Shown here: piece by piece, positions 1 through 7,970 of the stretch | Layout of the letters: each line of letters begins with the position of its first letter | Numbering within the stretch: the first letter of the stretch is position 1 | NCBI GenBank assembly: GCA_937959125.1 | Contig: CALGQU010000099.1 | Span: 1-44,325 of the forward strand | DNA: 44,325 bases | Source of the DNA: an uncultured Croceitalea sp. | Lineage (GTDB): Bacteria; Bacteroidota; Bacteroidia; Flavobacteriales; Flavobacteriaceae | Direction: 5' to 3' | Position numbers and translations under genes: made by a program | Notes under the pieces: generated by a model | Databases searched by the model: none | Seen by the model: the letters and a program-made list of their open reading frames with translations, nothing else | Told to the model about the DNA's origin: nothing

Positions 1-546
1 TAAGTACATTCCCATATCCAACAATTGATAATTATAGGATTGTATATTATAGGTAGTTTGATAGCGGCATAAATTGCGGTTGCTTAAAAAGACCATATTA
101 AATTCAAGCTCTTGATCGGCAAGTTTTTCCGGTAGTTGCCCCAATTTAACCTGGTAAAATCCTGTTTGAATTGTCTCTATATTTTTTTTAAAGATATTTC
201 CATAAATAGGTTTTAAAAGTTGTCCCCTTATCTGCGTTTCAATAGGTCCGGCATTACATGCAAATTTTTTCTTATTTACAATGTCTACTGTAATACCATC
301 GTATGGATTTACAAATAAATTTTTAAGCCATTCTTTGTTGTTAAACCTCAAGAATAAGGTGTTTTTGTGGTCTCTATGGACGCTAAAACCAATCTCTTTT
401 GGCTTGTTTTGAAAGATCGTACGCATTCTAGTACATTCCTTCTCCTGTTGATAATAGTCTTTTGGGATTTTAATGCCAAAATCATTTTGGGCATTTAGGG
501 CAAAACAAAATAAGAGGAATGAGACGGTCAGAAATCGCACGGACAT
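1..546 (-). CDS. Secreted protein of unknown function, cut by window edge (N-terminal 182 residues)
   Basis: The frame opens with ATG at 546 and stays open to base 1, so the C-terminus lies outside the window. The first 20 residues form a signal peptide ending in the sequence FALNAQ, with cleavage expected after AQ (a common Bacteroidota pattern), so the product is exported to the periplasm or beyond. The visible mature part has no motif I recognise; it has several Cys and alternating hydrophobic/polar stretches suggestive of beta structure (for example NTLFLRFNNKEW). It lies upstream of nothing else on this strand within about 60 nt, and the DUF3089 gene ends on the same strand at 607, so both may be co-transcribed. 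No function is proposed. Confidence 0.75.
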   Translation of the reverse strand, partial: MSVRFLTVSFLLFCFALNAQNDFGIKIPKDYYQQEKECTRMRTIFQNKPKEIGFSVHRDHKNTLFLRFNNKEWLKNLFVNPYDGITVDIVNKKKFACNAGPIETQIRGQLLKPIYGNIFKKNIETIQTGFYQVKLGQLPEKLADQELEFNMVFLSNRNLCRYQTTYNIQSYNYQLLDMGMYL

Positions 547-606
547 ATTGCTTGGTTTTGGTTACCCAAAACTATGAACAAATAGCGTACCATTTTCTCA
601 ATAAAA

Positions 607-1626
607 TCAATTCCTAGCCTCCAACCATTTATCCACCCGTAGCCTTGCATTTTCCCTGATATTCATATAGTAGAAATTGATATCCGCAATATGGTAGTTT
701 TTACGTCGTAACAAAAAACTCCATGGGAAACGGGGTTTGGAGGCCCAAAGGATACCGTTATGCACTTGGGCATCCACCCGTTTACGAAGCACTCTCCCAA
801 AATCCCGGATAACGGCCCCTTTATTAAAATTTTTATGGACATAGGTGGTGTCCAGTTTCCAGTTTAAGGGATTGGTCACCAGGATATCATCTCCCAAGGG
901 GCTATCCTCTGGAGCAAAATCCCGCTTAAAGGTGCGCCAAGAAATGGTACAATTCAATCCACTTTCATCCTCACAAGGGTAGATAGAATTAAAATAATCC
1001 TTTGGAACCGGTAGCCCTATCAGATAGGCTACGACCAATTGTTGTTGTAGCTGTGTACCATCAAAAAATTCCTTGATCAAAGGTCCCGCATGGGTGGTGC
1101 CTTGGCTATGGCTGGCAATGATAACGGGACGCCCATTGTTGTAATAGGTCAAATAGTGTTCAAAAGCTTTTTTTACATCGGCATAAGCAAAGGCAAACGC
1201 TTTTTTGGAGCCCAGACTATCCGCAGTGGTGTACGCAGAAAGATGCGCTTGCCGGTATCGGGGTGCAAAAACGCGGCCAGCGGCATTAAAAGCACTAGCT
1301 TGGAATAGGATGGTGGAATTATCCACTTGTTCGTTCAATACGGAATCCTGGATACTGGGGTTCCATGGCAAACGCCTCCCTTTTTTGGTATAAATGGTGG
1401 GGTGTATAAAAAACACGTCCGCCTTTAAATTTTTTGGGGCCAGACCATCGGTAGCTGGTATACGGTCCGCATTGTCCCTTTTATTGGGATGGGCGGCCCA
1501 GTTGTCCAAATTCCCATAATCTACCGTAGTAGCTTCTGGATGATAAAAAGCATCGGTCTGAGCGGTGGTTGTAAGGGTCATCAAGTAGGCCAACAGAAAA
1601 AAGGGAATAGCGAGGTATATTTTCAT
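607..1626 (-). CDS. DUF3089 family protein (alpha/beta-hydrolase fold), exported
   Basis: The 339-residue product starts with a signal peptide (hydrophobic stretch about residues 5-20, ending near TTTAQT). The mature start with a 'FYHPEAT..DYGNLDNWAAHP' type segment and the 'ADVFFIHPTIYT' strand are typical of DUF3089 proteins. The nucleophile elbow is SHSQGT (IIASHSQGTTHA), giving a probable catalytic Ser in a lipase/esterase-like fold; the substrate is unknown. A promoter-like TTG-N19-TAACTTGG lies directly upstream. The gene stands alone: 209 bases separate it from the gene upstream and no terminator is obvious downstream. The family call is firm, an enzymatic role is inferred from the fold. 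Confidence 0.88.
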   Translation of the reverse strand: MKIYLAIPFFLLAYLMTLTTTAQTDAFYHPEATTVDYGNLDNWAAHPNKRDNADRIPATDGLAPKNLKADVFFIHPTIYTKKGRRLPWNPSIQDSVLNEQVDNSTILFQASAFNAAGRVFAPRYRQAHLSAYTTADSLGSKKAFAFAYADVKKAFEHYLTYYNNGRPVIIASHSQGTTHAGPLIKEFFDGTQLQQQLVVAYLIGLPVPKDYFNSIYPCEDESGLNCTISWRTFKRDFAPEDSPLGDDILVTNPLNWKLDTTYVHKNFNKGAVIRDFGRVLRKRVDAQVHNGILWASKPRFPWSFLLRRKNYHIADINFYYMNIRENARLRVDKWLEARN

Positions 1627-1630
1627 GCTT

Positions 1631-1660
1631 CCAAGTTAGAAAATCTTGGCACATTCCCAA
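1631..1660 (-). promoter_or_regulatory. Putative promoter of the DUF3089 gene
   Basis: On the minus strand a TTG (1660-1658) is followed after 19 nt by TAACTTGG (1638-1631), one base away from the Bacteroidota sigma-A -7 consensus TAnnTTTG. The -7 element ends only 4 nt before the ATG at 1626, so the leader would be extremely short. Confidence 0.4.
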
Positions 1661-1835
1661 TCCCATAGCAGGTTAATTCTATCTTAACCACCAGCGGATT
1701 AAAAAATGATGGTTTTTTGGGATTACCTCATGCTGAACAAGTTGCGGCATCCTGTCGGATATTTTAATTAAGAACGATTATATATGACCCTAAAATACAT
1801 TGCGGATAACGGAACCAAGTTAGCTAAAGAGCTAG

Positions 1836-2864
1836 TTAAATAGGCCGGTATTCAAAAGTAGCCTTAACTACGCCATGGTCCGTAGTTCCGGTAGTCTTAT
1901 GGTCTTTTTGATTAAGGTGGTCGTTAATGATTTCCATGCCTTTATAGGTCCATAGCCGCTTTTTAGAAGCGTCATAAAACTCTTGCGATACCAAAATATG
2001 ATCCAAGGACTCCTTGATGTTCTTAAAAATATGGGTATAATAGACATCCCGTAAACTTCGGTATTCTTGCAAGGTGGCCACGGAATACAGTCCATCATCG
2101 GTTCCTCCTTTTATGCCGGACACCAAATAGGTGGGTTGTCCGGTCAAAATATTCAGGGTATTGCTCAATTGGCTATCGTTTAAATCACCGAGCACCACCA
2201 CGGGCACATCCGTATTTTTTAACTCATCCACTATAAACATCCGTAAAGCAGCAGCCTCCGCGGAACGTCTTATGGTAGAAATGGTATACCCTAAACTAGA
2301 TTGGTGTTTTTTGTAGTAGTCCGGTTCGTCCCGGTACCAGCCTTCCCTAAAAAGCCGCGTTGGTGCCTTGGATTTTAAATGGGCCACGTATACGGAAATG
2401 GCTTTTCCGTTGGAGCGGGGCTTGATCTTGAATTTTAGCGTAGGTCTTGAAAATTTCGAAATCGTTACATTGATATCCGGGGTTTGTGGATCATCACCGG
2501 AACTTTGTAGTATCATTTTTTCCGGAAAATCCGTCAACCAAACAGGATCGCTGTCCAGCAGCCCTTTTTCTACCGCGGCAGCGCAGACGATGGAATCCCC
2601 GTTATGCCCCGGTGGCAATAGTAAATCATAGTCATTGGTAAGCCCGGCACGGTCAAAGAGTTCCGTTAAAGCATCTGCATGCCATAATTCTTGAAAACCC
2701 CAAACCTTGGCCTTGGTTCGCTTTAATACGTTGGCAGACCATTCTAGTTTTCTTTCATAGGTAGGTTGGTCCCAACCGTCGGTATCATTATAGATGGCCC
2801 TTAAGGGTAAATTAAGGTTCAATAAATTAAAGGTCGCAAAACTGAGTTGGGTTCTTCTTGCCAT
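1836..2864 (-). CDS. Endonuclease/exonuclease/phosphatase (EEP) family protein
   Basis: This product of about 342 residues has the EEP (DNase I-like) fold signatures in order: an N-terminal strand SFATFNLLNLN, the metal-binding Glu in VWGFQELWHAD, the catalytic strand VVVLGDLNDS (Asp/Asn), and the C-terminal SLDHILVS and TTDHGVVKATF with the catalytic His. The family covers nucleases and phosphodiesterases or sphingomyelinases; the substrate cannot be read from the sequence. No signal peptide is seen, so a cytoplasmic location is likely. I start it at the ATG at 2864 (MARRTQ); an in-frame TTG at 2888 would add eight residues without support. Confidence 0.85.
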   Translation of the reverse strand: MARRTQLSFATFNLLNLNLPLRAIYNDTDGWDQPTYERKLEWSANVLKRTKAKVWGFQELWHADALTELFDRAGLTNDYDLLLPPGHNGDSIVCAAAVEKGLLDSDPVWLTDFPEKMILQSSGDDPQTPDINVTISKFSRPTLKFKIKPRSNGKAISVYVAHLKSKAPTRLFREGWYRDEPDYYKKHQSSLGYTISTIRRSAEAAALRMFIVDELKNTDVPVVVLGDLNDSQLSNTLNILTGQPTYLVSGIKGGTDDGLYSVATLQEYRSLRDVYYTHIFKNIKESLDHILVSQEFYDASKKRLWTYKGMEIINDHLNQKDHKTTGTTDHGVVKATFEYRPI

Positions 2865-3070
2865 GTGTAACGTATCAAAGTATACCAATAGATTGTTCCT
2901 TTAAATTCCGATGTTATGCTGTAAGTTCCATACGAGAATGTATGGTTGTATCTAGATTTTGTATGAATTGCATTACAAGTGGAAAGGAAATATAAGAAGT
3001 CTTAAAATACATTGTTATAAATAAAACATATTGTTGCATTTTTAAAAGTATGATAGTAATTATCTTTGAA

Positions 3071-3100
3071 TTGAATGTGAAGGGATATTAAGTACATTTG
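3071..3100 (+). promoter_or_regulatory. Promoter for DUF6913-dapA
   Basis: TTG (3071-3073), 19 nt, then TACATTTG (3093-3100) matches the Bacteroidota promoter consensus exactly. A second TAnnTTTG, TATCTTTG at 3061-3068, lies just upstream and could be an alternative start. The leader to the ATG at 3119 would be about a dozen bases. Confidence 0.6.
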
Positions 3101-3118
3101 TGAAAATGGAAAGATTTT

Positions 3119-3652
3119 ATGGTGTTTAGAGTAATCCAAGACAAGTTTAAGGCAAAGTCTGGTCTTAAGTATCTAGAGGATGAGCTTAACAAACCTAAAC
3201 CGGATTCAAAACGAAAAGGTGTTCACAGTATTGCCTGCATAGTAGATATGGATAACTATGCCAATGCTGAAATTTTTAATGAGTTGAGAAAGGATTTTTC
3301 CCTACAGCCCAATGCTATCCAAATTATTGGGTACAAAAGAGGCGTTGACAAGCACACCCTTTTCTCCATTCCTTTCTTTACGGATAAGGACCTAGGCTGG
3401 AACGGAGGTATTGAGAATGGTGACGTTAGCGAATTTTTGGCAAGGGAATATGATGTACTCATTAATTACTTTAAAGAAGATCGTTTGTTATTAAAGCTAA
3501 TGAGCGCGAAGACCAATGCTAGGCTTCGTGTTGGTTTTCCAGAAGTGGATGCCAAAATAAACGATTTGATCCTTAACACGGAGTTGAACGATTTCTCCAC
3601 ATTCAAAGAAGAATTGAAAAAGTATTTGAAAGTTTTAAACGAAATTGAATGA
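3119..3652 (+). CDS. DUF6913 family protein
   Basis: This 177-residue cytoplasmic protein has no signal peptide or membrane segment. I recognise it as the small conserved protein that precedes dapA in many Flavobacteriia (DUF6913, from memory). Visible elements are an N-terminal basic helix (VIQDKFKAKSGLKYLEDEL), a central alternating strand/helix region with SIACIVDMDNY and IQIIGYKRG, and a segment YDVLINYF followed by a helical tail. Its stop overlaps the dapA start (ATGA at 3649-3652), so translation of the two is probably coupled. The function is unknown; the coupling suggests a link to DapA or diaminopimelate metabolism, which is inference. Confidence 0.75.
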   Translation: MVFRVIQDKFKAKSGLKYLEDELNKPKPDSKRKGVHSIACIVDMDNYANAEIFNELRKDFSLQPNAIQIIGYKRGVDKHTLFSIPFFTDKDLGWNGGIENGDVSEFLAREYDVLINYFKEDRLLLKLMSAKTNARLRVGFPEVDAKINDLILNTELNDFSTFKEELKKYLKVLNEIE

Positions 3653-4542
3653 TGGAAAATTGGTTGGGTACAGGAGTTGCATTGGTCACTCCCTTTGATA
3701 AGAACGGGGAAGTTGACGTACACGGGCTAACCCAAGTTATTGAGCATACTATTGCCGGTGGGGTAGACTATTTGGTCGTTTTAGGTACTACCGGAGAATC
3801 CGTTACGCTGACCAAAGATGAAAAAAAGTTGGTCATGCAAACGGTGTCCTTGGTCAATGCCGGTCGCCTTCCATTGGTTCTTGGTGTTGGCGGCAACAAC
3901 ACCGCTGCGTTGGTCAATGAACTGCAGTCAATGGATTTTATGGATTATAGTGCCGTGTTATCCGTTTCGCCAGCTTACAACAAACCCACGCAAGAAGGTA
4001 TTTACCAACACTTTGCCACTCTTTCAAAAGCATCGCCCTTACCTATTATACTATACAATGTACCGTCGAGAACCGGTAGTAATATGCTACCGGAGACGAC
4101 ATTGCGCTTGGCAACGGATTTTGACAATATCGTTGGGATTAAGGAAGCCTGTGGGGATATGGGACAAATAGACCAGATCCTACAACAGAAGCCAGCGAAT
4201 TTCCATTTGATTTCCGGCGACGATTTTACCGCATTGGCGACGGTTTTAGCAGGTGGTTCCGGTGTAATTTCAGTATTGGGTCAAGGCTTGCCCAAGGCGT
4301 TTTCTACCATGATCAACCTTGGACTTCAAGGGGATTCTGAAAAAGCGTACGAAATACACCAATCCTTGCTCAATGGCATGCAACTTATTTTTGAAGAAGG
4401 TAACCCTGCGGGCATCAAAACGGTTTTTGAACATCTAGGTCTTATACAAGGATATGTGAGGTTACCATTGATCAGGGCCACCGACGGATTACGTCAAAAA
4501 ATAAAGGATTTTTTAAATGCTTTTGATTACGTATCTGCGTAA
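3649..4542 (+). CDS. dapA: 4-hydroxy-tetrahydrodipicolinate synthase
   Basis: DapA condenses pyruvate with aspartate semialdehyde in the first committed step to diaminopimelate and lysine, so it feeds peptidoglycan and protein synthesis. The 297-residue (beta/alpha)8 protein carries the family hallmarks: VVLGTTGESVTL (the Thr-Thr pair), LYNVPSRTG (catalytic Tyr and the Arg that binds the substrate carboxylate), and the Schiff-base Lys in VGIKEACGD, then LISGDD. The start is either of two adjacent ATG codons (3649 or 3652), the first overlapping the DUF6913 stop. Length and motifs are complete. Confidence 0.96.
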   Translation: MMENWLGTGVALVTPFDKNGEVDVHGLTQVIEHTIAGGVDYLVVLGTTGESVTLTKDEKKLVMQTVSLVNAGRLPLVLGVGGNNTAALVNELQSMDFMDYSAVLSVSPAYNKPTQEGIYQHFATLSKASPLPIILYNVPSRTGSNMLPETTLRLATDFDNIVGIKEACGDMGQIDQILQQKPANFHLISGDDFTALATVLAGGSGVISVLGQGLPKAFSTMINLGLQGDSEKAYEIHQSLLNGMQLIFEEGNPAGIKTVFEHLGLIQGYVRLPLIRATDGLRQKIKDFLNAFDYVSA

Positions 4543-4614
4543 GCAACGTTAAATTTTGCCCAAATACATAGGTCTTAACTCCTGACTGCCATAATTTTAT
4601 TTTTGGTATTAATT

Positions 4615-4643
4615 TTGAATTCGGCTTAGAATCATTAATTTTG
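4615..4643 (+). promoter_or_regulatory. Putative promoter of the bamD operon
   Basis: TTG (4615-4617), 18 nt, then TAATTTTG (4636-4643), an exact -7 match. It ends only 4 nt before the bamD ATG at 4648, so transcription would begin at or next to the start codon. Another TAATTTTG lies at 4610-4617 and would give a normal leader, but lacks a well-spaced TTG. Confidence 0.45.
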
Positions 4644-4647
4644 CAGG

Positions 4648-5481
4648 ATGTTTTTTAGAAAGCGAACGTTTCCCATTGTTGTTTTGTGTGTACTTTTTTT
4701 AGTTACCTCATGTAACGAGTACCAAAAAGTGCTGAAGAATGAGGATATTAAGGCTAAATATGATTTGGCCGAAAAATATTATAAAGAAGGTGATTACAAA
4801 CGGGCTACGCGCCTGTTTGAACAAATTGTCCCCAAATATGTAGGAAAACCCCAAGGGGAACGGGTCATGTTCTTTTTTGCAGATTCCTATTTTAAGGCAG
4901 GTAGTTTCTACCTTTCGGGCTATCAGTTTGAGCGTTTTGTAAAATCCTACCCGCAGAGTGACAAATTGCAGGAAGCCATTTTTCTAGAAGCAAAAAGCTA
5001 CTATAAATTATCCCCTAACTATTCCTTGGACCAGACGGATACGGATAAGGCCTTGGCCAAGCTCCAAAACTTTATCAATACCTACCCAGATTCCGAATAC
5101 TTTGCGGAAGCCAATGAAATGGCACAGGAATTGACTAGAAAAAAACAAAAAAAGGAAATAGAGATTGCCAAGCAGTTTGATAAGATAGGCGAATTTAACT
5201 TCCCTATCCTAGTTTCTGCCTTAGCGGCCTTAAATAATTTTATTGCAGATAACCCCGGATCTATCTATCGCGAGGATGCCTATTTCTATAGGATCAAAGC
5301 TGCGGTCAACCTTGCGGACAACAGTACGTTCCAAAAAAGGATAGGACGTTATGAAGAAGCAAAGACGTATTATGATGCTATGATGAAATCCTATCCGGAC
5401 AGTAAGTTTTCCAAGAAAGTAGAGAACTTAGGAAAGAAAATAAAAAAAGAGATGAACCAAGCCAAGGCTTTGTCCAAATAA
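4648..5481 (+). CDS. bamD: Outer membrane assembly lipoprotein BamD
   Basis: BamD is the TPR lipoprotein of the BAM complex that folds beta-barrel proteins into the outer membrane. The 277-residue product starts with a lipoprotein signal (hydrophobic FPIVVLCVLFLVTSC, lipidated Cys at 22) and is followed by tetratricopeptide-like helical pairs: YDLAEKYYKEGDYKRATRLF, then AIFLEAKSYYKLSPNY, ALAKLQNFINTYPDSEYF, and a C-terminal YEEAKTYYDAMMKSYPDS. Pairs ending in YP.S are typical of BamD. It heads a run with rpoZ, coaBC, DUF4835 and recN, an order common in Flavobacteriia. Confidence 0.93.
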   Translation: MFFRKRTFPIVVLCVLFLVTSCNEYQKVLKNEDIKAKYDLAEKYYKEGDYKRATRLFEQIVPKYVGKPQGERVMFFFADSYFKAGSFYLSGYQFERFVKSYPQSDKLQEAIFLEAKSYYKLSPNYSLDQTDTDKALAKLQNFINTYPDSEYFAEANEMAQELTRKKQKKEIEIAKQFDKIGEFNFPILVSALAALNNFIADNPGSIYREDAYFYRIKAAVNLADNSTFQKRIGRYEEAKTYYDAMMKSYPDSKFSKKVENLGKKIKKEMNQAKALSK

Positions 5482-5496
5482 ATTAAGCAGTACCTT

Positions 5497-5823
5497 ATGA
5501 ATGATTTAAAGAATACCAATGCTCCCGTAACTACCGTAACCCATGATAAAAATGAGTTTGACGTAAAAACGGAAAACATTTATGAAGCAATTTCCATAGC
5601 TGCTAAAAGAGCGATCCAAATCAATTCTGAAATCAAAAAAGAATTGTTGGAAAAGCTAGAGGAATTTGCAACCTATAGTGATAGCTTGGAAGAAGTTTTT
5701 GAAAACAAGGAACAGATTGAAGTTTCCAAGTTTTATGAAAAACTTCCTAAGCCGCATGCTTTAGCGGTGCATGAGTGGTTAGAAGATAAAATTTATTACA
5801 GAAACACAGAGAAAGACGCGTAA
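5497..5823 (+). CDS. rpoZ: DNA-directed RNA polymerase omega-like subunit
   Basis: This 108-residue protein is the Bacteroidota form of the omega subunit, which assists folding of beta-prime and assembly of RNA polymerase. The core segment VKTENIYEAISIAAKRAIQIN corresponds to the omega helix that contacts beta-prime (the usual 'A..RA.QI' pattern), followed by a Glu-rich helix and a lineage-specific tail (KPHALAVHEWLEDKIYY). It begins 15 nt after bamD and its stop is one base before the coaBC start. The assignment rests on the short core motif and the conserved neighbourhood. Confidence 0.85.
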   Translation: MNDLKNTNAPVTTVTHDKNEFDVKTENIYEAISIAAKRAIQINSEIKKELLEKLEEFATYSDSLEEVFENKEQIEVSKFYEKLPKPHALAVHEWLEDKIYYRNTEKDA

Positions 5824-5824
5824 T

Positions 5825-7033
5825 ATGCTAAGCGGAAAAAATATCCTTTTAGGTGTAACCGGGGGGATTGCTGCTTACAAGACTACCTTTTTAACGCGTT
5901 TATTGATAAAAGCTGGCGCAAATGTCAAAATAGTAATGACATCTAGCGCCAGTTCTTTTGTTGCCCCCCTTACGCTTTCTACCTTATCAAAGAATCCGGT
6001 TTCCCAAGATTTCATCAATGAGGAAGATGGTAGCTTGTCTTGGAACAATCATGTAGAACTCGGGTTGTGGGCAGATATCATGCTTGTGGCCCCGGCTACG
6101 GCGAATACCTTGTCCAAAATGGCCAACGGTACTTGCGATAATTTACTGATTGCCACCTACCTATCCGCCAAGTGCCCGGTGTATTTTGCACCAGCTATGG
6201 ATTTGGATATGTATAAGCACGCTTCCACAAAAAAATCTTTGGATGCGCTAGAGTCCTATGGCAATGTTATGATTCCCGCAGAGTCCGGTGAGTTGGCGAG
6301 TGGCCTCCATGGAGAAGGACGTATGGCAGAGCCGGAAAATATCATAACTTTTTTACAAGACCATTTATCGACCGGGATGCCGTTGCAAGGGGAAACGGTA
6401 TTGATTACTGCCGGACCTACCTATGAACCCTTGGATCCCGTACGTTTTTTAGGCAACCGTTCTTCGGGTACTATGGGATTTGCCTTGGCCACAGTGGCGG
6501 CAGAACTAGGGGCAAAAGTCATTTTGGTTTCCGGACCCACCGCATTGGACAGCGACCACACCTCCATTGAACTGATCCGGGTAGGAACGGCCCAGGAAAT
6601 GTATGAGGCCGTTCATGAACATTTCTCCAAAGTTTCCGTAGCCATAAGTGCTGCCGCTGTAGCGGATTATAGGCCTAAAGTGATATCGGAACAAAAAATA
6701 AAGAAAACCTCAGATGGGGATATCCATCTGGAATTGGAACGTACCCAAGATATTTTGGCTTCTCTTGGAAAAGGTAAGGAACAGCAATTTTTGGTTGGTT
6801 TTGCCATGGAAACGGAGAACGAGTTGGAGAATGCCAAAGGCAAGCTGAAACGCAAAAATTTGGATGCCATTGTATTGAACTCCCTTAACGATAAAGGGGC
6901 GGGCTTTGGCAGTGGCACCAATAAAGTAAGCTTTATAGACAAGAATTTACAGGTTACAGCGTTTGATGTAAAGATGAAAGCTGAAGTCGCCCAAGATATT
7001 TGGACAGAAATCATTAAAAGAAAGTATGCGTAA
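5825..7033 (+). CDS. coaBC: Bifunctional phosphopantothenoylcysteine decarboxylase / phosphopantothenate-cysteine ligase
   Basis: This protein makes phosphopantothenoylcysteine and decarboxylates it to phosphopantetheine in CoA synthesis. The N-terminal flavoprotein half (about 1-185) shows GVTGGIAAYK, the His in NNHVELGLWAD (His76) and VAPATANTLSKMANG. The C-terminal ligase half (about 190-402) shows ITAGPTYEPLDPVRFLGN and RSSGTMG, then KIKKT. Two decarboxylase positions differ from E. coli: the 'PAMN' motif reads PAMDLDMY (Asp126 in place of Asn) and the 'ACGDxGxGRM' motif reads ASGLHGEGRM (Ser159 in place of the catalytic Cys). I believe this is shared across Bacteroidota, but cannot check it. 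It overlaps the next gene by 8 nt. Confidence 0.94.
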   Translation: MLSGKNILLGVTGGIAAYKTTFLTRLLIKAGANVKIVMTSSASSFVAPLTLSTLSKNPVSQDFINEEDGSLSWNNHVELGLWADIMLVAPATANTLSKMANGTCDNLLIATYLSAKCPVYFAPAMDLDMYKHASTKKSLDALESYGNVMIPAESGELASGLHGEGRMAEPENIITFLQDHLSTGMPLQGETVLITAGPTYEPLDPVRFLGNRSSGTMGFALATVAAELGAKVILVSGPTALDSDHTSIELIRVGTAQEMYEAVHEHFSKVSVAISAAAVADYRPKVISEQKIKKTSDGDIHLELERTQDILASLGKGKEQQFLVGFAMETENELENAKGKLKRKNLDAIVLNSLNDKGAGFGSGTNKVSFIDKNLQVTAFDVKMKAEVAQDIWTEIIKRKYA

Positions 7034-7922
7034 TCTTCTTGTTATTTTTGTTTTTTCCATTTTTTCCTTTGCATTGCAGGCGCAGGAATTGACTTGCGAG
7101 ATTACGGTGAATTCCGATCAGGTGAACCAAACCAATCAGCAGATCTTCAAGACATTGGAAAGGTCCCTCAATGATTTTGTGAACAAAAGCAAATGGACGA
7201 ATCGGATTTTTAAAGAGAATGAACGGATCAATGCCAGAATGTTCATTACCATAACGGACTTCGATGGTTCCAATAGGTTTGGGGCCAACATCCAAGTCCA
7301 ATCCTCAAGGCCGGTGTACAATACTGCTTACGACACCCCTGTTTTTAACTATAAAGACAATTCCTTTGATTTTGAATATCAAGAGTTTGAACCCTTGGTC
7401 TATAACCCAAATTCCTTTGATTCCAATCTCGTTGGGGTCTTGGCCTATTACGTGTATGTCATCATAGGTTTAGATGCTGATACCTTTTCCCAACAGGGAG
7501 GCGATGAATATTACCGATTGGCCCAGAATATAGTAACCCAGGCCCAGGGAACCAGTTTTTCTGGTTGGACACAGACGGCCCAACAAAACCGTACACGTTT
7601 TGATTTGATAGATGACCTCTTGTCCAATACCTTCCGGGAGTATCGTATCGCCATGTATAATTATCACAGAAAAGGTATGGATGTTATGGCGGATAATAAC
7701 AGCAATGGAAAACAAGTTATTGCAGGGAGTTTACGTTTGTTCGAAACACTGATCAAACGTCGACCCAATGCCTTTTTGATACAAACTTTTTTTGATGCCA
7801 AGGCAGAGGAGATACAAAGTATTTTTTCTGATGGTCCCAAGGTGGATATCGTTAAACTAAAGGAAACCTTAAACAATATAGCACCCTTCTATTCCAATAT
7901 TTGGAGTGAAATTACCTATTGA
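7026..7922 (+). CDS. porD: DUF4835 family protein, likely type IX secretion protein PorD
   Basis: The 298-residue product has a clear signal peptide (MRNLLVIFVFSIFSFALQAQ, cleavage after AQ) and no further membrane segment, so it acts in the periplasm. The mature sequence matches DUF4835: an N-terminal ELTCEITVNSDQV segment, TDFDGSNRFGANIQVQSSRPVYN, and a VYYVYVIIGLDADTF-like stretch (YYVYVIIGLDAD here). This family is annotated as PorD of the type IX secretion system, from memory. It overlaps coaBC by 8 nt, so is translationally linked to it, and lies just before recN, the usual flavobacterial order. The DUF assignment is firm, the PorD name less so. Confidence 0.85.
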   Translation: MRNLLVIFVFSIFSFALQAQELTCEITVNSDQVNQTNQQIFKTLERSLNDFVNKSKWTNRIFKENERINARMFITITDFDGSNRFGANIQVQSSRPVYNTAYDTPVFNYKDNSFDFEYQEFEPLVYNPNSFDSNLVGVLAYYVYVIIGLDADTFSQQGGDEYYRLAQNIVTQAQGTSFSGWTQTAQQNRTRFDLIDDLLSNTFREYRIAMYNYHRKGMDVMADNNSNGKQVIAGSLRLFETLIKRRPNAFLIQTFFDAKAEEIQSIFSDGPKVDIVKLKETLNNIAPFYSNIWSEITY

Positions 7923-7950
7923 TTTCCTATCCTTTTTACCTATATCTTTG
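7919..7950 (+). promoter_or_regulatory. Putative promoter of recN
   Basis: TTG (7919-7921), 21 nt, then TATCTTTG (7943-7950), an exact -7 match 20 nt before the recN start codon. It suggests that recN can be transcribed independently of the bamD operon. Confidence 0.5.
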
Positions 7951-7970
7951 CTTTTCCAAAACCTTAGGAA

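Noticed and set aside
1816-1840. A TAGCT/AGCTA inverted repeat near the EEP stop
   Set aside because: The stem is only 5 pairs and no T run follows, so I do not call it a terminator.
1784-1843. A 19-codon open frame (MTLKYIADNG...) in the gap after the EEP gene
   Set aside because: No promoter element or other support, and it overlaps the end of the EEP gene; a frame of this size is expected by chance.
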